DNA of 64,000 nucleotides from NCBI GenBank assembly GCA_001942185.1, contig MKJV01000112.1:62001-126000 (forward strand), in the 5' to 3' direction. Below, piece by piece: positions 19,430 to 29,630 of the stretch. The position numbers were made by a program, and so were the translations under genes. The notes under the pieces are model-generated. The model did no database searches. It had not been told where the DNA came from and worked only from the letters and a program-made list of their open reading frames with translations. The stretch is from Pseudonocardia sp. CNS-004 (GTDB taxonomy: Bacteria; Actinomycetota; Actinomycetes; Mycobacteriales; Pseudonocardiaceae). The number at the start of each line of letters is the position of its first letter. Position 1 is the first letter of the stretch.

Positions 19430-19825
19430 GTGACCGACACCGAGCAGCTGGTGGAGCGCAGCGCTCCGCTCAAGAAGGAGGTGCTCGACCTCGCCCAGCA
19501 CCCCAGTTCGATCGGGCGTTCCGGCGAGAGATCCGGCGCCGCTTCGGCGACCCGGTCGTCGCCGAGGAAGAGGAACTCCACAACGTCTACACGACGGCCC
19601 GGTTCCTCGACACAGTCAACCTGATCGACGACCTCGAGTACCGCATGCGGGCCAAAATCGGGCCGGCGATCTTCGAGCATTTTCGGCTCGATCAGGTGGC
19701 CCTGACACGCTGTCCGATGACGCCTGGGGGATCGCCTGTGCGACGCGATTCGGGGGCGCGGCGCATTCCGGCGGTTCAAGAACGTCCTCTCAATGCCGTT
19801 ACGCGCCCGTCAGGCGCCCCGAGCG
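19430..19825 (+). pseudogene. Hypothetical gene broken by two frame changes
   Basis: GTG 19430 follows a good GGGAGGAG ribosome site. The first frame (VTDTEQLVERSAPLKKEVLD) shifts near 19505 to FDRAFRREIRRRFGDPVVAE and ARFLDTVNLIDDLEYRMRAK, then near 19700 to DDAWGIACDAIRGRGAFRRF. The final DAIRGRGAFRRF motif resembles the ending of UPF0158-like proteins. Each piece is well preserved, so sequencing indels are as likely as true decay. The natural stop is uncertain and the gene runs into the 3' end of the convergent hydrolase. Confidence 0.45.
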
Positions 19826-20715
19826 AGGTGCTCGACGAACCAGTCACGGGCCGGGCCGCTGGCTCCGTCGAACCCGCTGTTGTAGGCGTCGAAGTGACCT
19901 CCGGGGAGGATCACGAGCTCCTTGGGCTGTCGGGCGTGCTCGTACGCGTCGATGGCGAGGTGAGCCGGCGTGAGGTGGTCCTCACGAGCAACGATCATCA
20001 GCAGCGGGGTCGGGGTGATCCGGCCGATGTAGGTCCCGGGTTCGTACTCGCCGAGCATCTCGACGCTGCGCAGCGTCACCTCGTTGCGCCAGGCGGGCGC
20101 GCGTGTCTTGCCGGTTTCGATGAACCAGGTCCAGGAGTCCGGCATCGGCAGGGCGGACGGCGCCAGGGGGTCCTCCGCCACGACGGGCACCATCGCGGGC
20201 GGGTCACCGGCGAAGCGGGCCGCGCGGTCGGCGTCGAACTGCTCCCGGAAACCGGCACGGAAGTCCGCACGCACCAGCTCGGCGACATTCGCCGATCCGC
20301 TGACCAGCGGGACCTGGGAGACAACGGCTTTCACCCGCCGGTCGATCGCTCCGAGGACGAGCACATGCCCTCCGGAGTAGCTCGAGCCCCACACCCCGAT
20401 GCGCGTGCTGTCGACGTCGTCGAGCGTGCCGGCGTAGGTGATCGCGTGGCGGTAGTCGCGGACCTGCTGCCATGGATCGATCTCCTGGCGCGGCTCACCG
20501 TCGCTGGCGCCGAAGCTGCGGTTGTCGAACACCAGCGCGTTCAGGCCGGCGGCGGCGAAGACCTCGGCGAACGCGTCGAGGTACATCTCCTTCACCGCGG
20601 AGAACCCGTGGGCCATCACCACGGTCGGGCGGCGTCCGGAGGTGTCCTCCGCGGGGTAGAACCATCCACGCAGCGTGACGCCCTCGGCGTCGAAGGCGAT
20701 CTCGGACCTGACCAT
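19810..20715 (-). CDS. Alpha/beta hydrolase
   Basis: An intact 301-residue protein. ATG 20715 follows GAGGAGGGACG, a strong ribosome site; the frame is open further upstream but that part is not protein-like. The fold is shown by VVMAHGFSAVKEM (oxyanion strand), the nucleophile elbow GSSYSGG, the acid in IVAREDHLTP and the histidine in LPGGHFDAY. This matches the dienelactone-hydrolase/xylan-esterase branch. The substrate is unknown. It is transcribed away from the serine hydrolase at 20921, and the 205 bp between them hold both promoters. Confidence 0.85.
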   Translation of the reverse strand: MVRSEIAFDAEGVTLRGWFYPAEDTSGRRPTVVMAHGFSAVKEMYLDAFAEVFAAAGLNALVFDNRSFGASDGEPRQEIDPWQQVRDYRHAITYAGTLDDVDSTRIGVWGSSYSGGHVLVLGAIDRRVKAVVSQVPLVSGSANVAELVRADFRAGFREQFDADRAARFAGDPPAMVPVVAEDPLAPSALPMPDSWTWFIETGKTRAPAWRNEVTLRSVEMLGEYEPGTYIGRITPTPLLMIVAREDHLTPAHLAIDAYEHARQPKELVILPGGHFDAYNSGFDGASGPARDWFVEHLARGA

Positions 20716-20920
20716 CGTCCCTCCTCGGGTTCGGACGCAGATGCTGCTCCGCCCTCCGGGTGCGTCAACCGCCGACCGAGTCACGCGGCCCGCGAGGTTT
20801 CGGGGACGCCATATGGCGGCCTCACGCTGCCCGAAGGTGCGAGCGATCGCCGGTATCACCTCGGCCGGGTAGCGGCGACGATCGGGGCTCGCTCGTCGGC
20901 GTCGACCCACGGAGGTCAGC

Positions 20921-22094
20921 ATGAGCCCTGCCATCGACGGACGCGCCATCGACAAGGTGCTGCGGGAGGCGGTCGAGGCCGGCGCCGTGCCGCACGTCGC
21001 GGCGATCGCCGCGGACCGCGACGGGATCATCTACGAAGGCGGCGCCGGCGTACGCATCGTCGGCGAGAGCGGCGACCCGGTGTCGACCTCGACGCAGTTC
21101 CGCATCATGTCGATGACCAAGATGGTCTGCACCGCCGCCGCCTGCAGCAGGTCGAGCGCGGCGAGCTGGAGATGGACGCGCCGATCGACATCTACTGCCC
21201 GGAGTTCGCCGACGTCCGCGTGCTAGAGGGCTTCGACGGCGACCATCCGAAGCTGCGCCCGGCGGGCAGCCGGGCCACCGTCCGGCAGCTGATCACGCAC
21301 ACCACCGGCCTCGGCTATTGGTTCTGGAACGCGGACCTCGTCAAGTACGAGAAGGTGACGGGTATACCGAACGTGGTGCCGGGCTCGGCGGAAGCGTTCA
21401 AGGCGCCGATGGTCGCCGACCCGGGAACCCGGTTTGTGTACGGGATCAACACCGACTGGCTCGGCAAGGTGGTCGAAGCCGTGGCAGGGAAGACGCTCGA
21501 CGTGGTGGTCAAGGAAGGGATCACGGGCCCGTTCGGCATGGACGACACGATGTTCCGCCTCGACGCCGCGCGCCTCGACAACTGCGTGACGGTGCATGTC
21601 AAGGGCGAGGACGGAGCCTGGACGTCGGCCGGGGAGATCCTGAACCAGCAACCGGACTGGTGGGCGGGCGGCCACGGCCTGTACTCGACACCGCGCGACT
21701 ACATCCGCTTCGAGCAGGCCCTGCTGCGCGGGGGTGAGCTGGACGGCGAGCGGATCCTGACGCAGGAAACGGTCGACGCCGCCTTCCGCAACCAGATCGG
21801 CGACCTGGAGTTCCCGGCCGAGATCCCGACCGCCGACCCGCCGACCACGGACACGCTGCGCGTGGGACCCGGCTTCACGTGGGGCTACGGCTTGCTACTC
21901 AATACGCAGGACATCCCAGGGGGACGGCGGGCCTGGACGGGCGCGTGGGCCGGGTTGCTCAACACACACTTCTTCGTGGACCGATCGACCGGGATCTGCG
22001 CCTCGATCTACACGAACTCACTCCCGTTCATCACCGAGCACGAGCCTGGAAGCTGTACGGCGACTTCGAGACAGCGCTCTACGCCTCGCTCTGA
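20921..22094 (+). CDS. Serine beta-lactamase-fold hydrolase/esterase (two frameshifts)
   Basis: About 391 residues across frame changes near 21145 and 22035. The catalytic tetrad motif SMTK (S-x-x-K) is near residue 65, and VYGINTDW supplies the Y-x-N motif near 186. GGHGLYSTPRDYIRFEQ is a class C/EstB feature. The ending ITEHE...LYGDFETALYASL is typical of the family. These enzymes hydrolyse esters or amides. The start ATG 20921 is preceded by GGAGGTCAGC. No signal peptide is seen, so it is likely cytosolic. Confidence 0.82.
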
Positions 22095-22811
22095 GAACGC
22101 AGATCGCCGAGGCCTGTGACCCGGAACCCCGGCGGGCGGTTCAGCCAGGCAGTGGACTCGGCGTCCCAGCCCCTCAGCTGCGCCACGCCGTACGGGGTCC
22201 GCACCCGAACACTCTGCGCGAACACCAGACCGGCAGGCGTCAGCCGCACCGCATCGATGTCCGCAGCAGCTGCAAGCCAGTCGACCAGGACACGGCCGTC
22301 CGGCATGGGGCGCGGATACCACATCACCAGGTCGCAGTAGTGCTCCGGAGCCGCGATGACGTGGCCTCGGACAGCCTGCTGTTCGAAGTGCACCGTGAAG
22401 AGACTGCGCGACGCCTCGGGATACGCACTCGCCTCGCCGAGCACCCACGCGCTCCGACCGTCGGGCAGGAACGACGAGGTCCAGAGCGCTCCCGCCGGCT
22501 TCTCCCCGATCGGCAGGTCGTTGGTCACCTCACGCAGAACGAGGTCGCCGACCTGACCCGACGCCGAGTACCAGGCCTGCGGTGCCGGGACCGGGCGCGT
22601 CGCCGAACCACCCCTTGCCCAACCGCTCCCGCACGAGTGCCTCGGCGCCGTCGAGATGAGGCACGGCGCGTTCGTGAAAATCCGGCGTCGAGTGCTGGTG
22701 GCCGACGGCAAAGACGATCTCCTCGTAGAGATCGACGTCGTCGACGCCGTCCAGGTCGTACACCGAGTCGCCGAGTTGTCGAACGAGCTCGATCAGGACC
22801 GGGCTCTTCAC
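22079..22811 (-). CDS. Hypothetical protein (one frameshift)
   Basis: About 244 residues when a frame change near 22590 is bridged. The front reads KSPVLIELVRQLGDSVYDLD and HLDGAEALVRERLGKGWFGD; the back reads WTSSFLPDGRSAWVLGEASA, EHYCDLVMWYPRPMPDGRVL and GWDAESTAWLNRPPGFRVTG. Nothing suggests membrane location or catalysis. Its 3' end overlaps the convergent serine hydrolase by 16 bp. Family not recognised. Confidence 0.55.
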
Positions 22812-22869
22812 CGCGGAGATGAGGGCCGCCCTTCTCCGAGGATCCTTCAGTCAGGACAGCACAGCAAAT

Positions 22870-23100
22870 CTGATCATGTCGCACTGCGTGCCCGGTCGCG
22901 ATCCCAGCCCCCTCCGCCAGCGACCGGAGCTTCATCCAGACGCCATCGGGCATGACCGGTGCGAGCTTGGCCCAGCTGGCAAAGTCGCAGTCGGTGCTGG
23001 CCATGACCCGCTCCCGCCCGACGAGGTTGGCGAGGCGCTCGATGCAGTCGGCGACCACCCCGGGGTGCTCGCCTTAGTTGCTGCAGTGGTCGCCCGGCGG
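22870..23100 (-). pseudogene. Remnant of a MetE-like (cobalamin-independent methionine synthase II) gene
   Basis: The minus strand carries GEHPGVVADCIERLANLVGR, then ERVMASTDCDFASWAKLAP and VWMKLRSLAEGAGIAT, the well-known C-terminal end of COG0620/MetE-like proteins including the zinc-ligand cysteine in STDC. Just upstream an in-frame TAA interrupts CSN-GEHP where family members have SNYVEHP. The ~300 preceding residues are absent; other sequence abuts. It is a 3' remnant. Confidence 0.7.
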
Positions 23101-24254
23101 GTCCCGGTCCGCTGCTCGATGGGCGCGGCAACCGCGGATCGCAGTAGCTCATGCCGCGAATCGCAGACCTGCGACCCAACCCCACCACCTCCGAGGTGGC
23201 TGTGCATCCCACCGTCACGCCGGTGATGCCACCAGCTCCGCCATCCGCTCAGCGCCCGCGCCGCGGCCTCCTCACGGACAGCGGCGTCGAAGTGCGTACG
23301 CGCATGCTCCGCCCACTCCACCTCGTCGCAGCTGGGGTCGAACCCGCACTCGAGGAAGGTGGCGTGCAGCGCCGCCAGGGCCTGGATCCCGCCCACGAGA
23401 CCGTCGAGCAGGCAGCGCGCCGGCCGAACCGGATCGAGGGCGGTGAAACACGGCCGGTCCGGCACCGGCTCGCTCACGGCGAGGAACATTCCCCGCGAGG
23501 CCAGTACTGCCACCTGCAGCAGCTCCTGAGCGATGCCCAGCGGCGTCCGGTCCGGCCGCCCGCCGGTGGTCATCCGGAGGATGGCGCGCGCCACCGCGGG
23601 ATCGAAGTACTCGACCCGCCGGGCCTGATCGAGCGCATCCTCGGCGGAGGTGCCGGCGAGCCGTTCCATGACGGCGACCGCAGCCAGGAACCAGTGGATC
23701 GCGGCGACGGCCGCGGCCGACGGCTCAACCTCCGTGTAGAGCCGTGGGCTGCCCATCGGCACGTCGTGCAGCAAGCGGTCGGCGGCGGCGATCTGCGCCG
23801 GCGACGGCGTGACGCGGGTGAGCATCACGGCCTGCTGCGCGCGCCCCGTCAGGTCACCGCGTGCAGCGTTCGCGGCGGCGGTCACCTCCTCCTCGACATC
23901 TGCGATGACGGCCCGCCTCACGCCGGCGCTCCTCACCTCACCCAACTCCCGCCCGACGCGGTGCGCGCTCTCGACCACCGGGTGTGTCTCGATGCGCACC
24001 AAGCCTGCCTGCGGCAGGTGCGGGCGGCGCATCGCCCGTAGCGCCTCGGCAACCGGCAGATCGCATATCTCCGGGCGCAGGTAGCTCAGCCACACCGACT
24101 CCGACATCCGGGTCAGTGCTCGGGCCAGGTGCAGTCCGATCGTCTGCTCTGTTGCGGCGTTCAGGCACGCGACCGTCCGCGCGGTCGCGCCGATGCCGGT
24201 GTCCCAGACCGCGACGAGCTGGTGTGAACCGGTGTCATAGGCGTACGTCGTCAT
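23100..24254 (-). CDS. Hypothetical helical protein
   Basis: ATG 24254 (MTTYAYDTGSHQLVAVWDTG) opens an intact frame of Ala/Leu/Arg-rich helices with no signal peptide, for example TEQTIGLHLARALTRMSESV, VIADVEEEVTAAANAARGDL and VAAIHWFLAAVAVMERLAGT. The frame continues past about 23180 to 22932, but that part is the MetE remnant read out of frame, so the true end is probably near 23150. I do not recognise the family. A regulatory or scaffolding role would be a guess. Confidence 0.55.
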
Positions 24255-24614
24255 GGGCGCAGGATCGACCGGGCGACCCGGTCCCGGTGGCAGAACGGCT
24301 GAACTTGGCTGCATGTGCAAATCCTGCGAGCGCTCGCCGAGTGCCGTGCGCAAGGAGGCCGCGCCGCCGCGCCGCGAACACCGGGCGCCACTGCGACATC
24401 CGAGCGAACCGGGGCCAACTCGCCATGCGGGCTGAACGTGGAACTTAGGGTCGATCGCAATCGTGACATCACCGTTTCACGCTCGAAGCGCCGCTGTACT
24501 TCATCGGCAACCACGCGAATTGGCAACTGATGCCTCATTTCCAAGTTCTCGCCGATATCCGACCGGTCAGGCCACCACGCGTCTTGAAGACGCAGCAGGA
24601 GAGGGGATCACACG
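24255..24614. other. Intergenic region between divergent genes
   Basis: A 360-bp stretch between the minus-strand hypothetical gene and the plus-strand gene at 24615. No conserved frame is evident. A somewhat AT-richer part near 24450-24550 and a GGAGAGGGG ribosome site at the right end suit promoter function. Nothing else is recognised. Confidence 0.4.
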
Positions 24615-25265
24615 GTGGGGAAACCAGACCAACCCCGTGGGCCGGACGGTCGTTGGGTTCCCCGCGGCGGCGGCACGGTCATCGTGGCAGTGGCATTGGC
24701 GCTGGGGCTCGCGTCCGGCACGAGCGCGACCGGCACATCGGGATCGAGCAGTGGCACCAGCGGGACGTACCGGACTCAGGACACGGCCAAGAACCACAAG
24801 GCACGGGATCGGAACCCGGCGCAGCTGTTGTCCCGGCTAGCGCGACAGGGCCTGCGGGTGGAGCAGCGTTTCACCTCCGACGACGGTGACTGCGTTTCCC
24901 ACTCCTACGGCCTCGTGCGCGAATTCGTCGAGAACCAGCCATGTTCGGCTCTGTTCCGAGCATTGTTCGAGGTACGCGACAGCAGGCGGGCGGTGGTGCT
25001 CGTCGCGGTCGCGTGGGTCGACATGCCCGATGCCCGGCAGGCCCGCGAGTTCAAGGACCTCGTCGACGGGCACGGCACCGGCAACATCACCGAGCTGTCC
25101 AGGGAGAGCGGGCCATACCGGGACGTGCGCTTCACCGGTGAGCACTACGCCTCGGTTCTCGAGGACTCAACAGTGATCAACGCACAGGCACAGCCTGTCC
25201 GCGCGACCCGAGCAGCGTCAGATCTGGCAGAACGGCTGGTCAGTACGGCGCTCACGCCTGATTGA
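24615..25265 (+). CDS. Hypothetical membrane-anchored or secreted protein
   Basis: An intact 216-residue protein from GTG 24615, with GGAGAGGGG upstream. Residues 20-37 (GTVIVAVALALGLASGTS) form one hydrophobic segment followed by a Ser/Thr/Gly linker, suggesting a signal anchor. The outer domain has RLARQGLRVEQRFTSDDGDC, two cysteines (DGDCVSHSYG and ENQPCSALFR) likely to form a disulfide, and VAWVDMPDARQAREFKDLVD. Family not recognised. It stands alone, flanked by gene remnants. Confidence 0.7.
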   Translation: MGKPDQPRGPDGRWVPRGGGTVIVAVALALGLASGTSATGTSGSSSGTSGTYRTQDTAKNHKARDRNPAQLLSRLARQGLRVEQRFTSDDGDCVSHSYGLVREFVENQPCSALFRALFEVRDSRRAVVLVAVAWVDMPDARQAREFKDLVDGHGTGNITELSRESGPYRDVRFTGEHYASVLEDSTVINAQAQPVRATRAASDLAERLVSTALTPD

Positions 25266-25352
25266 TCGTCGGATCGGCGCGAATCCCGACGAATCCCGTC
25301 GCGTTCGCGCCCGGCCCGTGATCATGTGTCACTACGACTCCGAGCGAGCGAC

Positions 25353-25660
25353 CTACACCCCCGCCCGCCCACAGCACTTCTTGTACTTCCCACCCGACCC
25401 GCACCAGCACGGTTCGTTACGCCCCGGCGGCCACGTCACACTCTTTTCCGGCGCCGCCAGTTCCGCGTACCGAGTGCGGATCGCCGAGTCCATCACCGAG
25501 CCGCCGGCGTCAGCGGCGAACTTCTCCAGCTCGGCGATGCCGGGCGCGACGAGCCTGATCGCGGGGACGCCGCTCTCGGCCAGCTCCCGCCGGACATCAG
25601 GGTCGGCGAGACCGCGCTGATGTCCTGCTTGGGCGAGACAACCGGGGTACCGGAACTTCG
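25353..25660 (-). pseudogene. C-terminal remnant of a SEC-C motif protein
   Basis: On the minus strand a frame without a good start reads GLADPDVRRELAESGVPAIR and AELEKFAADAGGSVMDSAIR, and ends WPPGRNEPCWCGSGGKYKKC-CG before a TAG at 25353. PCWCGSG...CC is the zinc-binding SEC-C motif of SecA-tail-like proteins, and the preceding part matches actinobacterial SEC-C proteins. Upstream is a stop and unrelated sequence, so only the last ~100 residues remain. Confidence 0.72.
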
Positions 25661-25689
25661 CTCACGCCCCGCTCGCCCCTGACACGGGC

Positions 25690-26192
25690 CGCATCATCCA
25701 CCTGCGGGCACCGCTGCGGCTCCTCACCTCCTGCCTCCCGGCAGAAGGCCGTGATCACCCCGAACGGCCGGGTGTCCGGCGCCTGCTGCGACGCGCCCGG
25801 TCGACCACCACCCAGATCTGGACCGCCCCCTCCTCCTCGACGTAGTGCAGCCTGCGGTGCCGCCCCTCGGTCGGCTGCACGGTGCTCAGCACCCGGGCGA
25901 TGACCTCGTCGCTGACGCCGCGGTCGGCCGCCACATGCTGACGGCCGAACGGGCCGGGGCCCTCGGCGGCGGCCCGGCCCTCTCGGAGGATGACGACCAG
26001 GCCGTTCGGGTCGGCGATCGCGACGTGGCAGCGGAACGCCGCGTTCGGCCCCGCGTATCGCGCGGGATCGTCTGTGGGGACCGGGCACGCCACGTACCGG
26101 GCGGCGGGATCGGGCACCGTGGCGGAGGCAGGCGTGAGCGCGAGGGCGGCCGCCCCGGCGAGGACCAGCAGGAAGTGCGTCATGGCCTGCAT
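25690..26192 (-). CDS. Secreted hypothetical protein (one frameshift)
   Basis: The start MTHFLLVLAGAAALALTPAS-ATV (ATG 26183, or 26192 three residues earlier) is a clear Sec signal peptide cleaved near ASA. The mature part has two cysteines (ARYVACPVPTDDPARY; NAAFRCHVAIADPNGLVVIL) and DEVIARVLSTVQPTEGRHRR. After a shift near 25790 it continues QQAPDTRPFGVITAFCREAG and EEPQRCPQ, the segment duplicated at 19.1 kb. The length is about 160 residues. Function unknown; a small secreted binding domain is possible. Confidence 0.6.
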
Positions 26193-26276
26193 GGACGACG
26201 TGGCGCGTCACGCGGTTCCCCTCAGCGCGGGATCAATCCCACCAGAACCGCCACCCGACCCTGGTTCCACCAGGTG

Positions 26277-27056
26277 CTACCGCCCGCCGAACTCCGCCTT
26301 CCGCTTCTCCGCGACGCCCGGACCCCTTCCACCCCGTCCGCCGTCCGGTAGAGGCCGAGGAGCAGCTCCCGCTCCACCGTGAATCCCGACTCGGTCCCGG
26401 CGGCCCGCACGGCGGTCTTCGCCGCCGCCAGCGCGTGCGGGGCCCGCCGGGTGAGCTCCTCGGCCCAGGCCAGCGCGTCGGGCAGGACGTCGTCAGCGGG
26501 CCGGACCCGGTTGACCACGCCGAGCCGGTGCGCCTCGGCCGCGTCCAGCCGGTCCGCGGTGAGGATCAGTTCCAGCGCGCGGTGCACGCCGACCAGGCGG
26601 GTGAGGCGCTGGGTCCCGCCCCAGCCGGGGATCAGGCCCAGCTCGGTCTCGGGCAGGCCGAGCTGGCGTCCTCCGCGGCGACGACCAGGTCGCAGGCGAG
26701 GACGACCTCGAACCCGCCGCCGAGCGCGAGCCCGCGCACCGCGGCCACCGTCGGCACCGGCAGCTCTGCGATCCGGCGGCAGACCGCCCCCGCGGTCTCG
26801 GCGATCGTGCGCAGCCGCAGGGTGGGGCGTCGACGTAGCCGCGGATGTCTGCGCCCGCGGAGAACACCCGCGGGTTGCCGGTGAGGACGACGGCCCGGAC
26901 ATCACGGTCGGCGGCCACGCGCGCCAGGTGCGTGTCCAGCTCGGTGAGCATCGGCAGGTCGAACGCGTTCAGCTTGCGCGGCCGGTCCAGGACCAGCAGC
27001 TCGACGGCGCCGTGCCGCTCGGCGCGGACCGCCGCGTCCTCAGCCACGGACGACAC
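26277..27056 (-). CDS. Enoyl-CoA hydratase/isomerase (crotonase) family (several frameshifts)
   Basis: About 259 residues after bridging frame changes near 26830, 26665 and 26300. Crotonase features: VLDRPRKLNAFDLPMLTEL, then the oxyanion-hole segment NPRVFSAGADIRGY, then VRGLALGGGFEVVLACDLVV, then ELGLIPGWGGTQRLTRLVG and the ending AEKRKAEFGGR. The acidic residue after GWGG (usual catalytic Glu) is not clearly present: the E in the ETELGLIPGWGG segment is retained. It acts on enoyl-CoA thioesters. The GTG start overlaps the end of the CoA-transferase gene, so the two are cotranscribed and probably act sequentially. Confidence 0.82.
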
Positions 27057-28212
27057 CGCGCTCCACCAGCGCGTCGATCTGCTCGGGAGTCAGGTCCAGG
27101 CCGGCGAGGACGTCGCGCGTGTGCGCGCCCAGCGCGGGCGGCAGGGACCGCAGCCCGAGCCGTTCGCCGTCGTAGCGCACGGGGTGCCCGAGCACGGCGA
27201 CCTCGCCCGCGTCCGGGTGGTCGAAGCGCAGCACCGACTCGTTGTGGCGCACCTGCGGGTCGTCGACCACCGCGGCGTAGTCGTTGACCGGCGCGAACCA
27301 GACCTTGCGCTCGGTGAACAGGTCCTCCCACTCCTTGGTCGTCCGCCGGGCGAGATGGCCCGTGACCCGCTCGTTGATCTCCTCGCGGCGGGCCAGCACC
27401 TCGTCGTCGCCGACGGTCGCGAACCACGGGTCGTCGAGGACGGCCGCGAGCACAGCCGGGGCCGTGATGGAGACGCAGATGTGCCCGTCGGCCGTCGGGA
27501 AGACGCCGTAGGGCGCCTTGTAGTACATCGACGAGATCCGCGACGGGCTGCGCTCGCCGCGGAACCCGTTGAGGTAGTAGGCGAGCGGCTCGATCTGCAG
27601 GTCGAGGGCGGCGCTGAGCAGGTTGCTCTCGACCAGGCAGCCCCGGCCCGTGCGTTCGCGACCGTGCAGCGCGGCCAGGATGCCGAGCGCGCCGAGGACG
27701 GCACCGTGCTGGTCGACGACCGAGGCGCCGACCGGGGTGGGCGGGGCGTCGCCACCGCCGGTGGCGTGCGCGAGGCCGGACAGCGACTGGATCAGGACGT
27801 CCTGGCCCGGCCGGTCCTTGTAGGGCCCGTCGGAGCCATAGCCCGACAGCGAGCAGTACACGAGCCGCGGGTTCAGCTCCTTCAGCGACTCGTAGCCGAG
27901 GCCGAGGCGCTCCATCGTGCCCGGGCGGAAGCTCTCGACCAGGACGTCGGCCTCGGCCAGGAGCCTGCGCAGCAACTCGATCGACTCGGGGGCCTTCAGG
28001 TCGATGCTCAGGCTGCGCGCGTTGCGGTTGCCCAGCAGGAAGAAGACGCTCTCGCCGTCGAGGTAGGCGTCGGGGCCCGACCAGCCGCGCTCGAACGCAC
28101 CGCCGGTCGGCTCGACCTTGATCACGTCGGCGCCGAGGTCGGCGAGGATCTGCGTGGCCGAGGGGCCCTGCAGGAAGTGGGTGAAGCTGACGACGGACAC
28201 GCCCGAGAGCAC
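27040..28212 (-). CDS. Class III CoA-transferase (CaiB/BaiF family)
   Basis: An intact 390-residue protein. LADLGADVIKVEPTGG near residue 24, LLGNRNARSLSIDLK near 60 and DVLVESFRPGTMERLGLGY near 89 are hallmark segments. The catalytic aspartate that forms the acyl anhydride is D138 in PGQDVLIQSLSG. The family transfers CoA between carboxylic acids. Being next to the enoyl-CoA hydratase, an MHS permease and the FAD oxidoreductase, it probably activates the catabolic substrate or an intermediate. The start at 28212 (MLSGVSVVSFTHFLQGPSA) has GGAGG-like sequence upstream. Confidence 0.92.
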   Translation of the reverse strand: MLSGVSVVSFTHFLQGPSATQILADLGADVIKVEPTGGAFERGWSGPDAYLDGESVFFLLGNRNARSLSIDLKAPESIELLRRLLAEADVLVESFRPGTMERLGLGYESLKELNPRLVYCSLSGYGSDGPYKDRPGQDVLIQSLSGLAHATGGGDAPPTPVGASVVDQHGAVLGALGILAALHGRERTGRGCLVESNLLSAALDLQIEPLAYYLNGFRGERSPSRISSMYYKAPYGVFPTADGHICVSITAPAVLAAVLDDPWFATVGDDEVLARREEINERVTGHLARRTTKEWEDLFTERKVWFAPVNDYAAVVDDPQVRHNESVLRFDHPDAGEVAVLGHPVRYDGERLGLRSLPPALGAHTRDVLAGLDLTPEQIDALVERGVVRG

Positions 28213-28236
28213 GGCCGGCCTCCCTTCCGGAGGGTT

Positions 28237-29593
28237 CTAGTGGGCGGGGACGCCCGCGGGTTCGCGCGCGTCGTCGGCGAGGTCGACGCTCTCCAGGGAG
28301 ATGCCCTTCGTCTCCCGGGCGAAGGACACCGCGACCGTCGAGATGACGGCGGCGACCAGCAGGTACACCGCGATCGGGATCGACGAGTCGTAGGCCCGCA
28401 GCAGCGACGCCGTGATGAACGGCGCCAGCGACCCGGCGAAGATCGAGGTCATCTGGTAGCCGAAGGACACCCCGGAGTAGCGCATCCGGGTCGGGAACAT
28501 CTCGGCCATCATCGCCGGCTGCGGCGCGTACATCAGCGCGTGCACGAACACGCCGAGGACGAGTGCGACGACGATCAGCACGTCGCTGCCGGTGTCCATC
28601 AGCGGGAAGCCGACGAAGCCCCACCCGCACATCAGCACCGAGCCGGCGAGGAAGACGGGCCGCCGCCCGATGCGGTCGGCGAGGTGGCCGAAGAGCGGCA
28701 CGATCGCGAAGTGGACGAGGTGCGCGACGACGAGCAGCAGGAGGATGTCGGTGGTGCTGCTGCCGACCTTGATCGACAGGTAGGTGATCGAGAACGTGAC
28801 GACGATCTGGTACAGGATGTTCTCGGCCACCCGGGCGCCCATCGCGACGAGGATGCCCCGCGGGTAGCGGCGCACCACCTCGAAGACACCCGCGTTCTCC
28901 ACGGCCTGCGTCTTCGCCTTCTCGACGGCCTGCAGGAAGATCGGGGCTTCCTCGACCTGGGTGCGGATGTAGTAGCCGATCAGCACGATCACCGCGGACG
29001 CCCAGAACGCGACCCGCCAGCCCCACGAGAGGAAGGCGTCCTCTGGCAGCGTGAACGCCAGCGACAGCAGCACGATCGTCGCCAGCAGGTTGCCGACCGG
29101 CAGGCCCGCCTGCGGCCAGCTCGACCAGAACGCGCGCCGCTCCGGCGGGCTGTGCTCACCGACCAGCAGGACCGCCCCGCCCCACTCGCCCCCGACCGCG
29201 AAGCCCTGCACGAAGCGCAGGACCACCAGCAGCGTCGGGGCCCAGTAGCCGATCGCATCGAAGCCGGGGAGGCAGCCGATGAGGAACGTGGCGGCCCCGA
29301 CCAGCAGCAGGCTCACCTGCAACAGCTTCTTGCGTCCGTACCGGTCGCCGAAGTAGCCGAACACCATGCCGCCCAGCGGGCGGGCGACGAACCCGACCGC
29401 GTAGATGAGCAGCGCGTTGATGACGCCGTCGAGGGGGTCGTCGGTGTCGGGGAAGAACAGCGCGCCGAAGACCAGCGCGGACGCGGCCGAGTAGAGCAGG
29501 AACTCGTACCACTCGGCGACGGTGCCCGCCATGGATGCGGCGATGACCTTGCGCGAACCTGGTCGGACTGGTCGCGGACGGGGGACGACTCAC
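28237..29593 (-). CDS. MFS permease, metabolite:H+ symporter (MHS) subfamily (frameshift at N-terminus)
   Basis: Twelve predicted membrane helices. MHS hallmarks are VIAASMAGTVAEWYEFLLYS at the start, GYFGDRYGRKKLL between helices 2 and 3, FVQGFAVGGEWGGAVLLVGE, and DRIGRRPVF in the second half. Members import carboxylates such as citrate, ketoglutarate, proline or shikimate with protons. The intact frame begins at ATG 29532, but the motif VIAAS lies upstream and connects to GTG 29593 through a frame change near 29545, so the longer start is preferred (about 450 residues). It is placed between the FAD oxidoreductase and the CoA-transferase genes and would supply substrate. Confidence 0.88.
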
Positions 29594-29630
29594 GAAAGGC
29601 TCCTTCGCCTGTGGTCGGGGGAACGGAGGG

